This document shows positions 33,631 through 42,472 of a stretch of DNA of 64,000 bases, piece after piece. The position numbers were made by a program, and so were the translations under genes. This DNA is from Comamonas endophytica (lineage in GTDB: Bacteria; Pseudomonadota; Gammaproteobacteria; Burkholderiales; Burkholderiaceae_C): positions 2,152,001-2,216,000 of the forward strand of contig NZ_CP106881.1 in NCBI RefSeq assembly GCF_023634805.2, written 5' to 3'. Under the pieces are notes generated by a model. It was not told the DNA's origin and made no database searches. It saw only the letters and a list, made by a program, of their open reading frames with translations. The first letter of the stretch is position 1; each line of letters opens with the position of its first letter.

Positions 33631-34803
33631 ATGCTGAATTTCGATTTCACCAACCCCACGCGCATTGTTTTCGGCGAGGGCGTCATCGCCCGGCTGGGCA
33701 AGCTGCTGCCCGAGGCGGCGCAGGTGCTGATCGTGACCGGCAGCGGCAGCGCCGAGAAGAACGGCACGCTGGCCGAGGTGCGCGCCGCGCTGGGCGAGCG
33801 CCGGCACGAGACCTTCACCGGCATCGAGCCCAACCCCACGCTGGAAACCGCAATGCGCGCCGTCGCGCAGTTCCAGCAGGGCGGCTTCGACTACCTTCTC
33901 GCCGTCGGTGGCGGCTCGGTGATCGATGCCGTCAAGTTCATTGCTGCAGCCGTGCGCCTGCCCGGCGCCGACCCGGCTGCCGCCTGGGAGCTGGTGCGCA
34001 AGGGCGGGCGCAGCGTGGCCCAGGCCGCGCCGCTGGGCGTGGTGCTGACGCTGCCGGCCACGGGTTCCGAGATGAACAACGGCGGCGTGCTGACCCACGC
34101 GGCCGAAGGCGCGAAGCTGCCGTTCTCGAACCGACTGCTGTTTCCGCAGTTCGCGCTGCTCGACCCCACCAAGACCTATACCCTGCCCACGCGCCAGCTG
34201 GCCAACGGCGTGGTCGATGCCTTCGTGCACACCATGGAGCAGTACCTGACCTACCCGGTCGATGCGCGCGTGCAGGACCGCTTTGCCGAAGGCCTGCTGC
34301 AGACGCTGATCGAGATCGGCCCGCGCGTGGTGCAGGCCGAGACGCCCGACTACGCCGACCGGGCTAACCTGGTATGGAGCGCGACGCTGGCGCTCAACGG
34401 CCTGATCGGCGCCGGCGTGCCGCAGGACTGGTCCACGCACATGATCGGCCACGAGATCACGGCGCTCCACGGCATCGACCATGCGCGCACGCTGGCGATC
34501 GTGCTGCCGGCGATGATGGACGCGCGCCGCGACCAGAAGCACGCCAAGCTGCTGCAGTACGCCGAGCGCGTCTGGGGCATCACCGAGGGCTCGGAGGAGG
34601 GGCGCGTGAACGCCGCGATCACGCAGACGCGCAACTTCTTCGAGGGGCTGGGGGTACCTACGCGGTTGTCGGCTTATGACCTGGGGCCTGAAACTGCAGA
34701 CGCGGTGGTGGCGCAGCTGGAGAAGCACGGGATGGTGGCGCTTTCGGAGCATCGGGATATCGATGCGCGGAAGGCAAGGGAGATTCTGGGGCTGGCGATT
34801 TGA
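33631..34803 (+). CDS. yqhD: Iron-containing alcohol dehydrogenase, YqhD-like NADPH-dependent aldehyde reductase
   Basis: The 390-residue protein is a group III metal-dependent alcohol dehydrogenase close to YqhD (387 residues). It shows the nucleotide-binding GGGSVIDAVKF, LPATGSEMNNGGV, and metal-ligand region VVDAFVHTMEQYLT with HMIGHEITALHGIDHARTLAIV, giving the expected Asp and three His ligands. YqhD-type enzymes reduce short-chain aldehydes with NADPH. AGGAGAG precedes the ATG. It is 67 bp after the Bug gene and may be the last gene of the IclR cluster. Confidence 0.9.
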   Translation: MLNFDFTNPTRIVFGEGVIARLGKLLPEAAQVLIVTGSGSAEKNGTLAEVRAALGERRHETFTGIEPNPTLETAMRAVAQFQQGGFDYLLAVGGGSVIDAVKFIAAAVRLPGADPAAAWELVRKGGRSVAQAAPLGVVLTLPATGSEMNNGGVLTHAAEGAKLPFSNRLLFPQFALLDPTKTYTLPTRQLANGVVDAFVHTMEQYLTYPVDARVQDRFAEGLLQTLIEIGPRVVQAETPDYADRANLVWSATLALNGLIGAGVPQDWSTHMIGHEITALHGIDHARTLAIVLPAMMDARRDQKHAKLLQYAERVWGITEGSEEGRVNAAITQTRNFFEGLGVPTRLSAYDLGPETADAVVAQLEKHGMVALSEHRDIDARKAREILGLAI

Positions 34804-34834
34804 GGCTGCGCGCTCCATTGGAGGCGGGGCCGTC

Positions 34835-34967
34835 CATCCTTCGATCCTTCGACAAGCTCAGGATCAGGACGAACGTTCAAGAACCCGTCCAGCCTTCGAT
34901 CCTTAGACAAGCGCAGGCTCAGGGCGAACGTTCAAGAACCCGTTCGTCCTGAGCCTGTCGAAGGATG
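34835..34967. repeat. Intergenic repeat cluster e (three copies, two in a local duplication)
   Basis: Direct copies at 34835-34875 and 34891-34930 are each followed by the same TTCAAGAACCCGT linker, which shows a local duplication with a period of about 55 bp. An inverted copy follows at 34941-34967. The cluster lies between the convergent YqhD-like and molybdopterin-oxidoreductase genes. Confidence 0.88.
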
Positions 34968-34987
34968 TCTAAGTTCAAAAGGAAGGC

Positions 34988-37072
34988 TCAGGCCACCGCC
35001 ACCTGCACTGCACAGTCGTAAAAACTCGGCGCCCGCCCCAGGTCCGTCAGGTGCTGGTGCGTCAGCTCATTCACATTGGTCCCGTTGGCCCCATCCTTGC
35101 GCCACCAGATCCCCAGCCCGATGACCAGCCCCTCGCGCGCGCGGCCGTTGAGGCTGGCGTGGCACAGGTGCTCGCCGCGCGCGTTGAACACGCGAACCAG
35201 CGCGCCGTCTTCGATGCCGCGCGCGGCCGCGTCCCGCGGGTGCATCTCCAGCAGCGGGCGGCCTTCGGCGTTGCGCAGCTGGCGCACGTTCACGAAGGTG
35301 CTGTTGAGGAAGTTGCGCGCCGGCGGGGAGATCATGGCCAGCGGGTAGGGGCCCTGCGGGTCGGGCAGCTCGTGGTTGGGCAGGTAGTCGGGCAGCGGGT
35401 TGATGCCCTGCGCCTCGAGACGCGCGCTGAAGAATTCGCACTTGCCCGAAGGCGTGGCGAAGCCGCCCTCGGCAAAGGGCGCGTCGGGCACGGGCAGATG
35501 CGCGAAGCCGGTGGCCAGCAGCTGCTCGTAGTCGACCTGGGCGGGATCGAGCGCCTGGCGGCACAGCGCTTCATCGCTGTCGGCAAAGCAGGGCGCGGCA
35601 AAGGCCGGGTCGTGCGCGGCCATGTGTGCTGCCAGTTCGCGGAAGATCTGCGCGTTGCTTTTCGCCTCTCCCACGGGCGCGATCGCCGGGCGGTTGAGCA
35701 GCACGTCGGTATGGCCGTAGCTGCCGTGGATGTCCCAGTGCTCGAGCTGCGTCGTGGCCGGCAGCACGTAGTCGGCGTGGTCGGCGGTGTCCGTGAGGAA
35801 GTGCTCGATGACCACCGTGAACAGGTCCTCGCGCGCAAAGCCGCGCGCCACCTTGGCGGATTCGGGCGCGACGGCCACGGGGTTGCTGTTGTAGACCACC
35901 AGCGCCTCGATGCGCGGGCCGAATTCCGCGCCGCCGGGCTCGAGCAGCGCGTTGCCGATGGTGCTCATGTTGACGGTGCGCGGGCGGCGCGCGCCCAGCA
36001 GCTCGGGCATCTGCAGCGCCGCGCGGCGCGCCGGCAGGGCCGCCGATGACGACAGCAGCAGCCCGCCGGCGCGATGCCGCCAGGCGCCGGTGAGCGCCGG
36101 CAGGCAGGCAATCGCGCGCACCGCGTTGCCGCCGCCGCGCGCGCGCTGCACGCCGTAGTTCAGGCGGATCGCGGCGCGCGCGGTCGTGCCGTAGGCGCGC
36201 GCCAGTTCGATGATCTGTTCCACCGGCAGGCCGCAGACGGCCGCCGCGCGCTCGGGCGGCCATTGCAGCGCGCGCTCGCGCAGTGCCTCCCAGCCCAGCG
36301 TGTGGCGCGCGATGTAGTCGTGGTCGAGCCAGTCGTTGCGGATCAGCTCGTGCATCAGCGCCAGCGCCAGCGCGGCGTCGGTGCCGGGGCGCAGCTGCAG
36401 GTGCTCGTGGCATTTCTCGGCGGTCTCGGAGCGGCGCGGGTCGATGCAGACGAGGCGCGCGCCGGCGCGCTTGGCGGCCTGGGCGTAGCGCCAGAAATGC
36501 AGGTTGCTGCCGATGCTGTTGCTGCCCCAGATCACGATCAGCTGGCTCTCGGCGAAGAACTGCACGCGCATGCCGATCTTGCCGCCATAGGTCTGCATGA
36601 GCGCTTCGCCGCCGGCGCTGGCGCAGATGGTGCGGTCGAGCAGCGAGGCGCCGAGCTGGTGGAAGAAACGCCGGTCCATGCTCTCGCCCTGCACCAGTCC
36701 CATGGTGCCGGCGTAGCTGTAGGGCTGGATGGCCTCGGGCGCGCGCTGCGCGATGGCATGCAGGCGCCGCGCGATGTCGCCCAGCGCCTCGTCCCACGAC
36801 ACCGGCGTGAACTGCCCGCTGCCCTTGGGGCCCGTGCGCTTGAGCGGCGTCAGCACGCGCTCTTCGTGGTAGGTGCGCTCGGGGTACTTGCTGACCTTGG
36901 CGCAGAGCACGCCGTCGGTCTGGGGATGGTCTGGATTGCCCTGCACGCGCGTGGCCACGCCATCGACCACGGTGGTCAGCAGGGCGCAGGTATCGGGGCA
37001 GTCATGCGGACAGGCGCCGCGCACGTGGGTGGCGGGGCCGGAAAGGGCGGACGGGCTGAGAGTGAAGGACAT
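34988..37072 (-). CDS. Molybdopterin-dependent oxidoreductase with N-terminal [4Fe-4S] cluster
   Basis: The 694-residue protein belongs to the DMSO-reductase superfamily (bis-MGD cofactor). The N-terminal Fe-S site is CPHDCPDTC followed by a fourth Cys in VLCAKVSKY. Further motifs are IWGSNSIGSNLHF, LVCIDPRRSETA (MGD binding), LNYGVQRARGGGNAVRAI and a C-terminal molydopterin dinucleotide-binding domain with LNSTFVNV. No Tat signal, small Fe-S subunit or membrane anchor gene is present, so it is probably a cytoplasmic single-subunit enzyme. Its substrate is unknown. The start at 37072 is chosen over a much longer GC-driven open frame. It is divergent from the M20 gene. Confidence 0.88.
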   Translation of the reverse strand: MSFTLSPSALSGPATHVRGACPHDCPDTCALLTTVVDGVATRVQGNPDHPQTDGVLCAKVSKYPERTYHEERVLTPLKRTGPKGSGQFTPVSWDEALGDIARRLHAIAQRAPEAIQPYSYAGTMGLVQGESMDRRFFHQLGASLLDRTICASAGGEALMQTYGGKIGMRVQFFAESQLIVIWGSNSIGSNLHFWRYAQAAKRAGARLVCIDPRRSETAEKCHEHLQLRPGTDAALALALMHELIRNDWLDHDYIARHTLGWEALRERALQWPPERAAAVCGLPVEQIIELARAYGTTARAAIRLNYGVQRARGGGNAVRAIACLPALTGAWRHRAGGLLLSSSAALPARRAALQMPELLGARRPRTVNMSTIGNALLEPGGAEFGPRIEALVVYNSNPVAVAPESAKVARGFAREDLFTVVIEHFLTDTADHADYVLPATTQLEHWDIHGSYGHTDVLLNRPAIAPVGEAKSNAQIFRELAAHMAAHDPAFAAPCFADSDEALCRQALDPAQVDYEQLLATGFAHLPVPDAPFAEGGFATPSGKCEFFSARLEAQGINPLPDYLPNHELPDPQGPYPLAMISPPARNFLNSTFVNVRQLRNAEGRPLLEMHPRDAAARGIEDGALVRVFNARGEHLCHASLNGRAREGLVIGLGIWWRKDGANGTNVNELTHQHLTDLGRAPSFYDCAVQVAVA

Positions 37073-37201
37073 GGTGCGGAGCGTGCGAGCGGTCGAAGCG
37101 CCGCCATTGTCCCGCATGCGCGGCACCCGGGGCAGCATGGTCGGGAATGGGGGTGGCGGCCGCCGCTTGCCGCGACAATGGCCGCAGGAGGTTTTTTCCG
37201 C

Positions 37202-38413
37202 ATGCCGTTGATTGAAGAGATCGTTGAAGAGGCCGGGGAGATGGCGGCGCTGCGCCGTGACATCCACGCCCATCCCGAACTGAGCTTTGAAGAGGTGCGC
37301 ACCGCCGACCTGATTGCCGCGCGGCTCGCCGAGTGGGGCATTCCCGTGCACCGCGGCCTGGGCAAGACCGGTGTGGTTGGCATTGTGCATGGGCGCGACG
37401 CGGGCGCCTGCGGCCGCGCGCTGGGCCTGCGCGCCGACATGGACGCGCTGCCGATGCAGGAGGGCAACCGCTTTGCGCACGCGAGCCGGCACGCGGGCAA
37501 GATGCATGGCTGCGGCCATGACGGGCATGTCGCGATGCTGCTGGCCGCGGCCCGGTATCTGGCGCGGCACCGCGATTTCGACGGCACGATCTACCTCATC
37601 TTCCAGCCGGCGGAGGAGGGCGGCGGCGGCGCGCGCGAGATGATCCGCGACGGGCTGTTCACGCGCTTTCCGATGCAGGCGGTGTTCGGCATGCACAACT
37701 GGCCCGGCATGGCCGAAGGGCAGATGGCGGTGAGCCCGGGACCGGTCATGGCGTCGAGCAACGAGTTCCGCATCACGGTGCGCGGCAAGGGCGGGCATGC
37801 GGCCATGCCGCACCTGGTGCTCGACCCGGTGCCGGTGGCGGCGCAGATCATCCTGGCGCTGCAGACCATCGTCAGCCGCAACCTCAAGCCCGTCGATGCG
37901 GGCGTGATCTCGGTGACCATGGTGCATGGCGGCGAGGCCAACAATGTGGTGCCCGACAGCGTGCAGCTCGAGGGCACGGTGCGCACCTTCTCGCTGGCCG
38001 TGCTGGACATGGTCGAGCAGCGCATGCGTCAGGTGGTCGAGGGCATCTGCGCGGCGCAGGGCCTGCAGTCGGAATACGCGTTCGAGCGCGAATACCCGCC
38101 GACCATCAATTCCGCGCCCGAGGCGGCGCTGGCGCGCAAGGTGATGCAGCGCGTGGCGGGCGCGGATCAGGTGCTGGACCAGGAGCCGACCATGACCGCC
38201 GAGGACTTCGCCTTCATGCTCCAGGAAAAGCCCGGCGCCTACTGCTTCATCGCCAATGGCGCGGGAGCGGGCGCCCACCGCGCGCCGGGGCATGGCGCCG
38301 GGCCCTGCATGCTGCACAACCCGAGCTATGACTTCAACGACCGGCTGATTCCGCTGGGGGCGACGTTCTGGGTGGAGCTGGCAAAGGAGTGGCTGGCGGA
38401 GCCTACGCGCTGA
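37202..38413 (+). CDS. M20-family amidohydrolase (hippurate hydrolase-like)
   Basis: The 403-residue metallopeptidase/aminoacylase has the M20D motifs RRDIHAHPELSFEE, LRADMDALPM, the metal-binding MHGCGHDGHVAMLL, FQPAEEGGGGAREMI and the dimerisation-domain RGKGGHAAMPH. The terminal ligand region is MTAEDFAFMLQEKPG. Enzymes of this group hydrolyse N-acyl amino acids such as hippurate or N-acetyl amino acids. AGGAGG lies about ten bases before the ATG. The gene ends next to a repeat cluster. Confidence 0.92.
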   Translation: MPLIEEIVEEAGEMAALRRDIHAHPELSFEEVRTADLIAARLAEWGIPVHRGLGKTGVVGIVHGRDAGACGRALGLRADMDALPMQEGNRFAHASRHAGKMHGCGHDGHVAMLLAAARYLARHRDFDGTIYLIFQPAEEGGGGAREMIRDGLFTRFPMQAVFGMHNWPGMAEGQMAVSPGPVMASSNEFRITVRGKGGHAAMPHLVLDPVPVAAQIILALQTIVSRNLKPVDAGVISVTMVHGGEANNVVPDSVQLEGTVRTFSLAVLDMVEQRMRQVVEGICAAQGLQSEYAFEREYPPTINSAPEAALARKVMQRVAGADQVLDQEPTMTAEDFAFMLQEKPGAYCFIANGAGAGAHRAPGHGAGPCMLHNPSYDFNDRLIPLGATFWVELAKEWLAEPTR

Positions 38414-38496
38414 AAATATCGCCTCGTTCCGGGTTTTCAGGAGTCATGGCGTAACTCGGACATGCTTGGTTTGTTGCAGGGCCGCACGCTATCCAT

Positions 38497-38612
38497 CCGT
38501 TCGTCTGATCCTGAGCCTGCCTGGGCGGCCCCGTCGAAGGATCGAAGGATGGACGGCCTGCCCTCTATCGGAGAGCAGGACGTTCATGGTTCGACGGGCT
38601 CACCACGAACGG
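38497..38612. repeat. Intergenic repeat cluster f, one copy carrying a GC-rich insert
   Basis: An inverted copy (38497-38552) is interrupted by CCTGGGCGGCCCCG, and a second copy of the CTCACCACGAAC subtype lies at 38585-38612, ending immediately before the stop codon of the PHA-system gene. The same insert interrupts a copy in cluster g about 4.4 kb away. Confidence 0.85.
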
Positions 38613-38906
38613 TTAGGCCTGCGCCAGCAACTCATCGAACTGCGCATTGATCTTGGACTCGATCTTGTCCTTGAACATCGCCGCCAGGAAACCCAGCTCG
38701 GCCTGCAGTTCCAGCGCGCTGGCCGTCACGCGCAGCTGGCCGTCGACGCCGTTGCCGCTGAAGCGCAGCAGGTCCTCGGTGTCGCCGCTGGCATAGTCGC
38801 ATTGCACGCCGAATTTCTCGGTGGCCTTTTCGCCCCAGCGCCGGGCCTGCGCGCGGGCGGCGGCAAGGCCCAGGGTGTGGGTGCGGGAAATCTGGATGTC
38901 AGGCAA
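38613..38906 (-). CDS. Polyhydroxyalkanoic acid system family protein
   Basis: The 97-residue protein matches the small PHA granule-system family: an N-terminal IQISRTHTLGLAAARAQARRWGEKATEKFGV helix, a strand region CDYASGDTEDLLRFSGNGVDGQLRVTASALEL and a C-terminal helix FLAAMFKDKIESKINAQFDELL. In related bacteria these proteins are encoded near PHA synthase genes and associate with PHA granules; the biochemical role is poorly known. The neighbouring acyl-CoA-binding protein gene fits a lipid or PHA theme. Confidence 0.83.
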   Translation of the reverse strand: MPDIQISRTHTLGLAAARAQARRWGEKATEKFGVQCDYASGDTEDLLRFSGNGVDGQLRVTASALELQAELGFLAAMFKDKIESKINAQFDELLAQA

Positions 38907-38997
38907 GGGTTAGTCCGGGTGAAGTGGCGGTTGGGGCTGCGCGCAGCGGTGGCTACACTCGATCTGTCGCATCCACCGATTCTAAGGAGCAACCTGC

Positions 38998-39252
38998 ATG
39001 TCCGAACTGAACACTGCCTTTGAAGACGCCGTGGCCCGCTCGAAGGACCTGAGCGAGCGCCCCGACAACGCCACGCTGCTCCGGATCTACGCCCTGTACA
39101 AGCAGGCCACGCAGGGCGACAACGAGGACGACAAGCCCAGCTTCAGCGACATGGTGGCGCGCGCCAAGTGGGACGCCTGGGAAAAGCTCAAGGGCACCGA
39201 CAGCGATGCCGCGCGCGAGCAGTACATCGAGCTTATTGACTCTTTGGGCTGA
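38998..39252 (+). CDS. Acyl-CoA-binding protein (ACBP)
   Basis: The 84-residue four-helix protein has the ACBP signatures: ALYKQATQGDN, the ligand-contact tyrosine/lysine region LLRIYALYKQAT, KWDAWEKLKGTDSDAAREQYI. It binds long-chain acyl-CoA esters with high affinity in the cytoplasm. ACBPs are universal in eukaryotes but patchy in bacteria, where they occur in some Burkholderiales. Its final 20 bases overlap, tail to tail, the end of the aminopeptidase gene on the other strand. Confidence 0.93.
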   Translation: MSELNTAFEDAVARSKDLSERPDNATLLRIYALYKQATQGDNEDDKPSFSDMVARAKWDAWEKLKGTDSDAAREQYIELIDSLG

Positions 39253-40426
39253 GGGGCGCGGCGCCCGTGTCGCACTGCGCGGGCGGCGCATCCGGCATCA
39301 GCGCGCACAGCGCCTGCAGCCGCGCGGCTTCGGGCTGGCGTGACAGTTCCTCGACCGCGCGGTGGAACGCGGCCCAGGGCTCGGCCTGGGCCGACTGCTG
39401 CGCGAACAGCGCGGTGAATGCCGGCACCCAGAGGTCGTAGGCCGACAGTGCGCCAAAGGAGGCATTGTTGGCCTCGGCCACCCAGCGGTCCAGGCGCTGC
39501 AGCGACTGCGCGGCGGCATCCGGGCGCGCGGCCAGTTCGGGCGCTGCCAGCCACTGCGCGCGCAGCACCGCGTATCGCGCGCGGAAATCCTCCAGGATGG
39601 CGGCCTTCGCGGCCAGCACATCGGCGGGCGGCTGCGCATACAGCGCCTCCAGCGCCTGGCGCGTGCCGTGCGCGAGGGCGCGGTATTGCGTGCGCCGCTG
39701 CTGGGCGGCCTGCCAGGCGGGCGTGGCGGCGGCCGTTGCCGTGGCCGATTGCCGCAGCCAGGCCTGGGTGCCCAGCTGCTCCACGGCCGTGGCATAGGAT
39801 TCGTTGAACGCCATGTCCCCGGGCAGATAGACGCGCTGGTGCGCCAGCTCGTGGAACAGCAGGCCCACCAGTTCGCCCTCGGGCCAGCGCACGAAGGTGT
39901 CGAGCAGCGGATCGCCGCCCAGCCAGTTGAAATAGCCCAGCGTCGAATACGCGGGCACCGGGTAGACATGGACATCGAGGCCGCGCGCCGCCAGCAGCGC
40001 GCCCTGGGCCTGCGCATCGGCCAGCGCGAAATAGCCGCGGTAGCCCACGCAGCCGGCCACCGGGAAGCACCACTGGTGCAGCTCCAGCGCATCGGGCGGC
40101 GCGGCCGTGACGTTCCATACCGCAGCCGGGCGCTGCAGCGCGGCATAGCGGCGGTAGCTGGCGTTGTCGGGCAGGGCCAGCGCCTGGCTGGCGAAATCGC
40201 GCGCCTGGCGCGCCAGCAGCAGCTGGCTGCGCAGCGCGGGCGCGAGGTCCTGCTGCTCGAGCCAGTCCGCGACCGGCCGCGCCGCATGCAGCATCTGCAG
40301 CTGGCCGCGCGCGCCCTGCCAGTAATAACCGATATCCGGCACCGCGCAGCCGGCCAGCAGGGCGCAAAACACGGTTCCCGCCAGGGCTCTGGCGCCGCGC
40401 TGCGCCCAGGGCCTGACTACACTCAT
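39233..40426 (-). CDS. Zinc aminopeptidase lipoprotein (DUF2265/PF10023 family)
   Basis: The 397-residue protein has a lipoprotein signal (ALLAGC, Cys27) and a zincin active site HELAH at 192-196 with a likely third ligand Glu209 in FNESYAT. The surrounding YFNWLGGDPLLDTF and WPEGELVGLLFHE are typical of the predicted aminopeptidases of this family. It is expected to be anchored in the envelope and to act on peptides; the activity is predicted. The start at 40426 is head to head with the next gene; the start codons may share the palindrome CATG. Confidence 0.87.
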   Translation of the reverse strand: MSVVRPWAQRGARALAGTVFCALLAGCAVPDIGYYWQGARGQLQMLHAARPVADWLEQQDLAPALRSQLLLARQARDFASQALALPDNASYRRYAALQRPAAVWNVTAAPPDALELHQWCFPVAGCVGYRGYFALADAQAQGALLAARGLDVHVYPVPAYSTLGYFNWLGGDPLLDTFVRWPEGELVGLLFHELAHQRVYLPGDMAFNESYATAVEQLGTQAWLRQSATATAAATPAWQAAQQRRTQYRALAHGTRQALEALYAQPPADVLAAKAAILEDFRARYAVLRAQWLAAPELAARPDAAAQSLQRLDRWVAEANNASFGALSAYDLWVPAFTALFAQQSAQAEPWAAFHRAVEELSRQPEAARLQALCALMPDAPPAQCDTGAAPLSPKSQ

Positions 40427-40457
40427 GGCTTCATTCACGCTGTTTTCCCCCGATCCG

Positions 40458-41072
40458 ATGGACTTCTTCACGTTGGCAATCATTGTCACCATTGCCGTTT
40501 ATGTGCTCAAGCGCCAGGACCAGCGCCGGCGCACGCGCCTGCTGGCCGAATACCTGGGCCGGCTGCAGATCGAAAAGCTCATGGGCAGCCTGATCGAAGG
40601 CTACCTGCGCGCGCTGGGCGAGAGCGACCTGCAGCGCCGCACCCAGGTCTGGGCGCTGCTGGAGGGCACGGAAAAGAGCCTGGCCGACCAGTTCCAGCGC
40701 TTCGCCGAGGACTTCGCGCGCGCCCCGGCCGAGCAGGTGCGCGTCAGCACGCTGCCGCTGGCGCTGCCCTACGTCGAGCGCATCTATCCGCAGGGCAGCT
40801 TCGACATGCGCGACATGGTGAAGCTGCATGCCCGCAGCATCGGCGCCGTGCAGGTCCATGCCGCGCAAGACGACGAGGAGCGCCGCCGGCGCGCCTTCAT
40901 GCTGACGGCCGAGATCTTCCTGATGCAGCACAGCTGCCACTGGTTCTGCAAGTCGCTGACGGTGGCTTCCGTGCGGCTGCTGGCGCGCCACCAGACCAGC
41001 TACGAACAGGTGCTGGCCGCGGTCTCGCCGGCCACGCGCAAGAGCTATCTGCAGCTGATCGGTAAGCGTTAA
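40458..41072 (+). CDS. Membrane-anchored protein of unknown function
   Basis: The 204-residue protein has one N-terminal membrane segment (FFTLAIIVTIAVYVL, about 3-17), followed by a positively charged stretch (KRQDQRRRTR) and a helical cytoplasmic domain. No conserved catalytic motif was recognised. Three tryptophan/histidine-rich positions (LMQHSCHWFCKSL) lie near residue 165. An ATG at 40425 would add 11 residues and overlap the divergent aminopeptidase start; neither start has a clear ribosome-binding site. The family is not identified. Confidence 0.65.
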   Translation: MDFFTLAIIVTIAVYVLKRQDQRRRTRLLAEYLGRLQIEKLMGSLIEGYLRALGESDLQRRTQVWALLEGTEKSLADQFQRFAEDFARAPAEQVRVSTLPLALPYVERIYPQGSFDMRDMVKLHARSIGAVQVHAAQDDEERRRRAFMLTAEIFLMQHSCHWFCKSLTVASVRLLARHQTSYEQVLAAVSPATRKSYLQLIGKR

Positions 41073-41161
41073 CGCGGCGCGGGTCTGCCGGACAAAGCCG
41101 ATCGTCGCCTCAGGTTTGCCGCAATTGCCGGCGCCTGCATGCCCGCCAGAATGGTGGCGTC

Positions 41162-42472
41162 ATGAAAAACCTCATCGATACCCTCGAGTCCCGGCTGGCC
41201 CCGCTGCCTGTCGCCATGGCGGTGGAGCTGCCCTCGGGCAAGCGGGTCGGCAAGCCCCAGGCCGAGGTGACGCTGCGTTTTCGTTCGCTGGCGCCGCTGA
41301 CGGCGCTGGCCGCCGGCCATATAGGCACGCTGGGCGCGGCCGTGGTCGAAGGCCAGGTGGAGCTCGAGGGGCGCGTGCGCGACATCATGCGCGCGGCCTC
41401 GGCGCTGCTGCAGTCCGACCCGGTGCGCGGCACGTCCGGCTGGTGGTCGCAGATCATGGCGCGCACGCGCTCGATGGCGCTGCATACGCTGGCGCGCGAT
41501 GCCGAGCAGATCGAGTTCCACTACGACCTGTCCGATGATTTCTATGCGCTCTGGCTGGATCCGCGGCGCGTCTATTCCTGCGCCTATTTCCGGGAGCCGG
41601 GCATGGGCCTGGCGCAGGCCCAGGAGGCCAAACTCGACCATATCTGCCGCAAGCTGCAGCTGCGCGCGGGCGAGAGCTTCCTCGACATCGGCGCGGGCTG
41701 GGGCGGTCTGCTGCTGTGGGCCGCCGAGCATTACGGGGTGCAGGCCCGGGGCATCACGCTGTCGCGCAACCAGCACGCCTACGTGCAGCAGCTGATCGCG
41801 GCGCGCGGGCTGCAGGAGCGGGTGCGGATAGAGCTGCGCGACTACCGCCAGCTGCCGCCCGACACCGCCTTCGACAAGATTGCCTCGGTCGGCATGTTCG
41901 AGCATGTGGGCCACGCGCAGATGCCGGCCTACGCGCAGACCGTGCACCGTCTGCTGCGCCCCGGCGGGTTGGCGCTGCTGCACGGCATCACCGCGGGCGG
42001 CGTGGACAATGCGCAGGTCGGCGCGGGCATGGGCGAATTCATCGGCCGCTATATCTTTCCCGGCGGCGAGCTGCTGCACGTGAGCCGGGTGCTGCACGCG
42101 TTTGCGCAGGGCGGGCTGGAGATGTGCGACACGGAGAACCTGCGGCCGCATTACGCACGCACGCTCTGGGCCTGGTCCGACGCGCTGGAAGCCCGGCTGC
42201 CCGAGGCACAGCGTATCCTTGCCGAACAGACCGACAGCGAGCGCGGCGCGCGCGCGCTGCGCGCCTACCGGCTGTACCTGGCCGGCTGCGCCATGGGTTT
42301 CGAGCGCGGCTGGATCGCGCTGCACCAGATGCTCGTGGCCCGCCCCGACGGCCAGGTGGACGGCGGTGCACTGCCCGGCGCCCGGTCGGAGTACCCTTTC
42401 AACCGCGAATACATGTACCGCAAAGGAATCGCATGCCCTACAAGTTCAAGTCCCGTGCCACCGCCGATCTGA
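41162..42472 (+). CDS. cfa: Cyclopropane-fatty-acyl-phospholipid synthase family methyltransferase
   Basis: The 436-residue protein has an N-terminal lipid-binding-like domain and a C-terminal SAM-dependent methyltransferase domain. Motifs are YDLSDDFYALWLD, YSCAYFREPGMGLAQAQEAKLD, the SAM site LDIGAGWGGLLLWAAEHYG, and FDKIASVGMFEHVG with the catalytic-site Glu and His. It adds a methylene group to unsaturated acyl chains of membrane phospholipids, or a related methylation. The C-terminus runs 40 bases into the DUF1840 gene in another frame, so the two are coupled. Confidence 0.9.
   Translation: MKNLIDTLESRLAPLPVAMAVELPSGKRVGKPQAEVTLRFRSLAPLTALAAGHIGTLGAAVVEGQVELEGRVRDIMRAASALLQSDPVRGTSGWWSQIMARTRSMALHTLARDAEQIEFHYDLSDDFYALWLDPRRVYSCAYFREPGMGLAQAQEAKLDHICRKLQLRAGESFLDIGAGWGGLLLWAAEHYGVQARGITLSRNQHAYVQQLIAARGLQERVRIELRDYRQLPPDTAFDKIASVGMFEHVGHAQMPAYAQTVHRLLRPGGLALLHGITAGGVDNAQVGAGMGEFIGRYIFPGGELLHVSRVLHAFAQGGLEMCDTENLRPHYARTLWAWSDALEARLPEAQRILAEQTDSERGARALRAYRLYLAGCAMGFERGWIALHQMLVARPDGQVDGGALPGARSEYPFNREYMYRKGIACPTSSSPVPPPI

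Noticed and set aside
37073..38317. Upstream extension of the molybdopterin oxidoreductase frame across the M20 gene
   Set aside because: The conserved N-terminus with the Fe-S cysteines begins just after 37072; the extension is antisense to an intact amidohydrolase.
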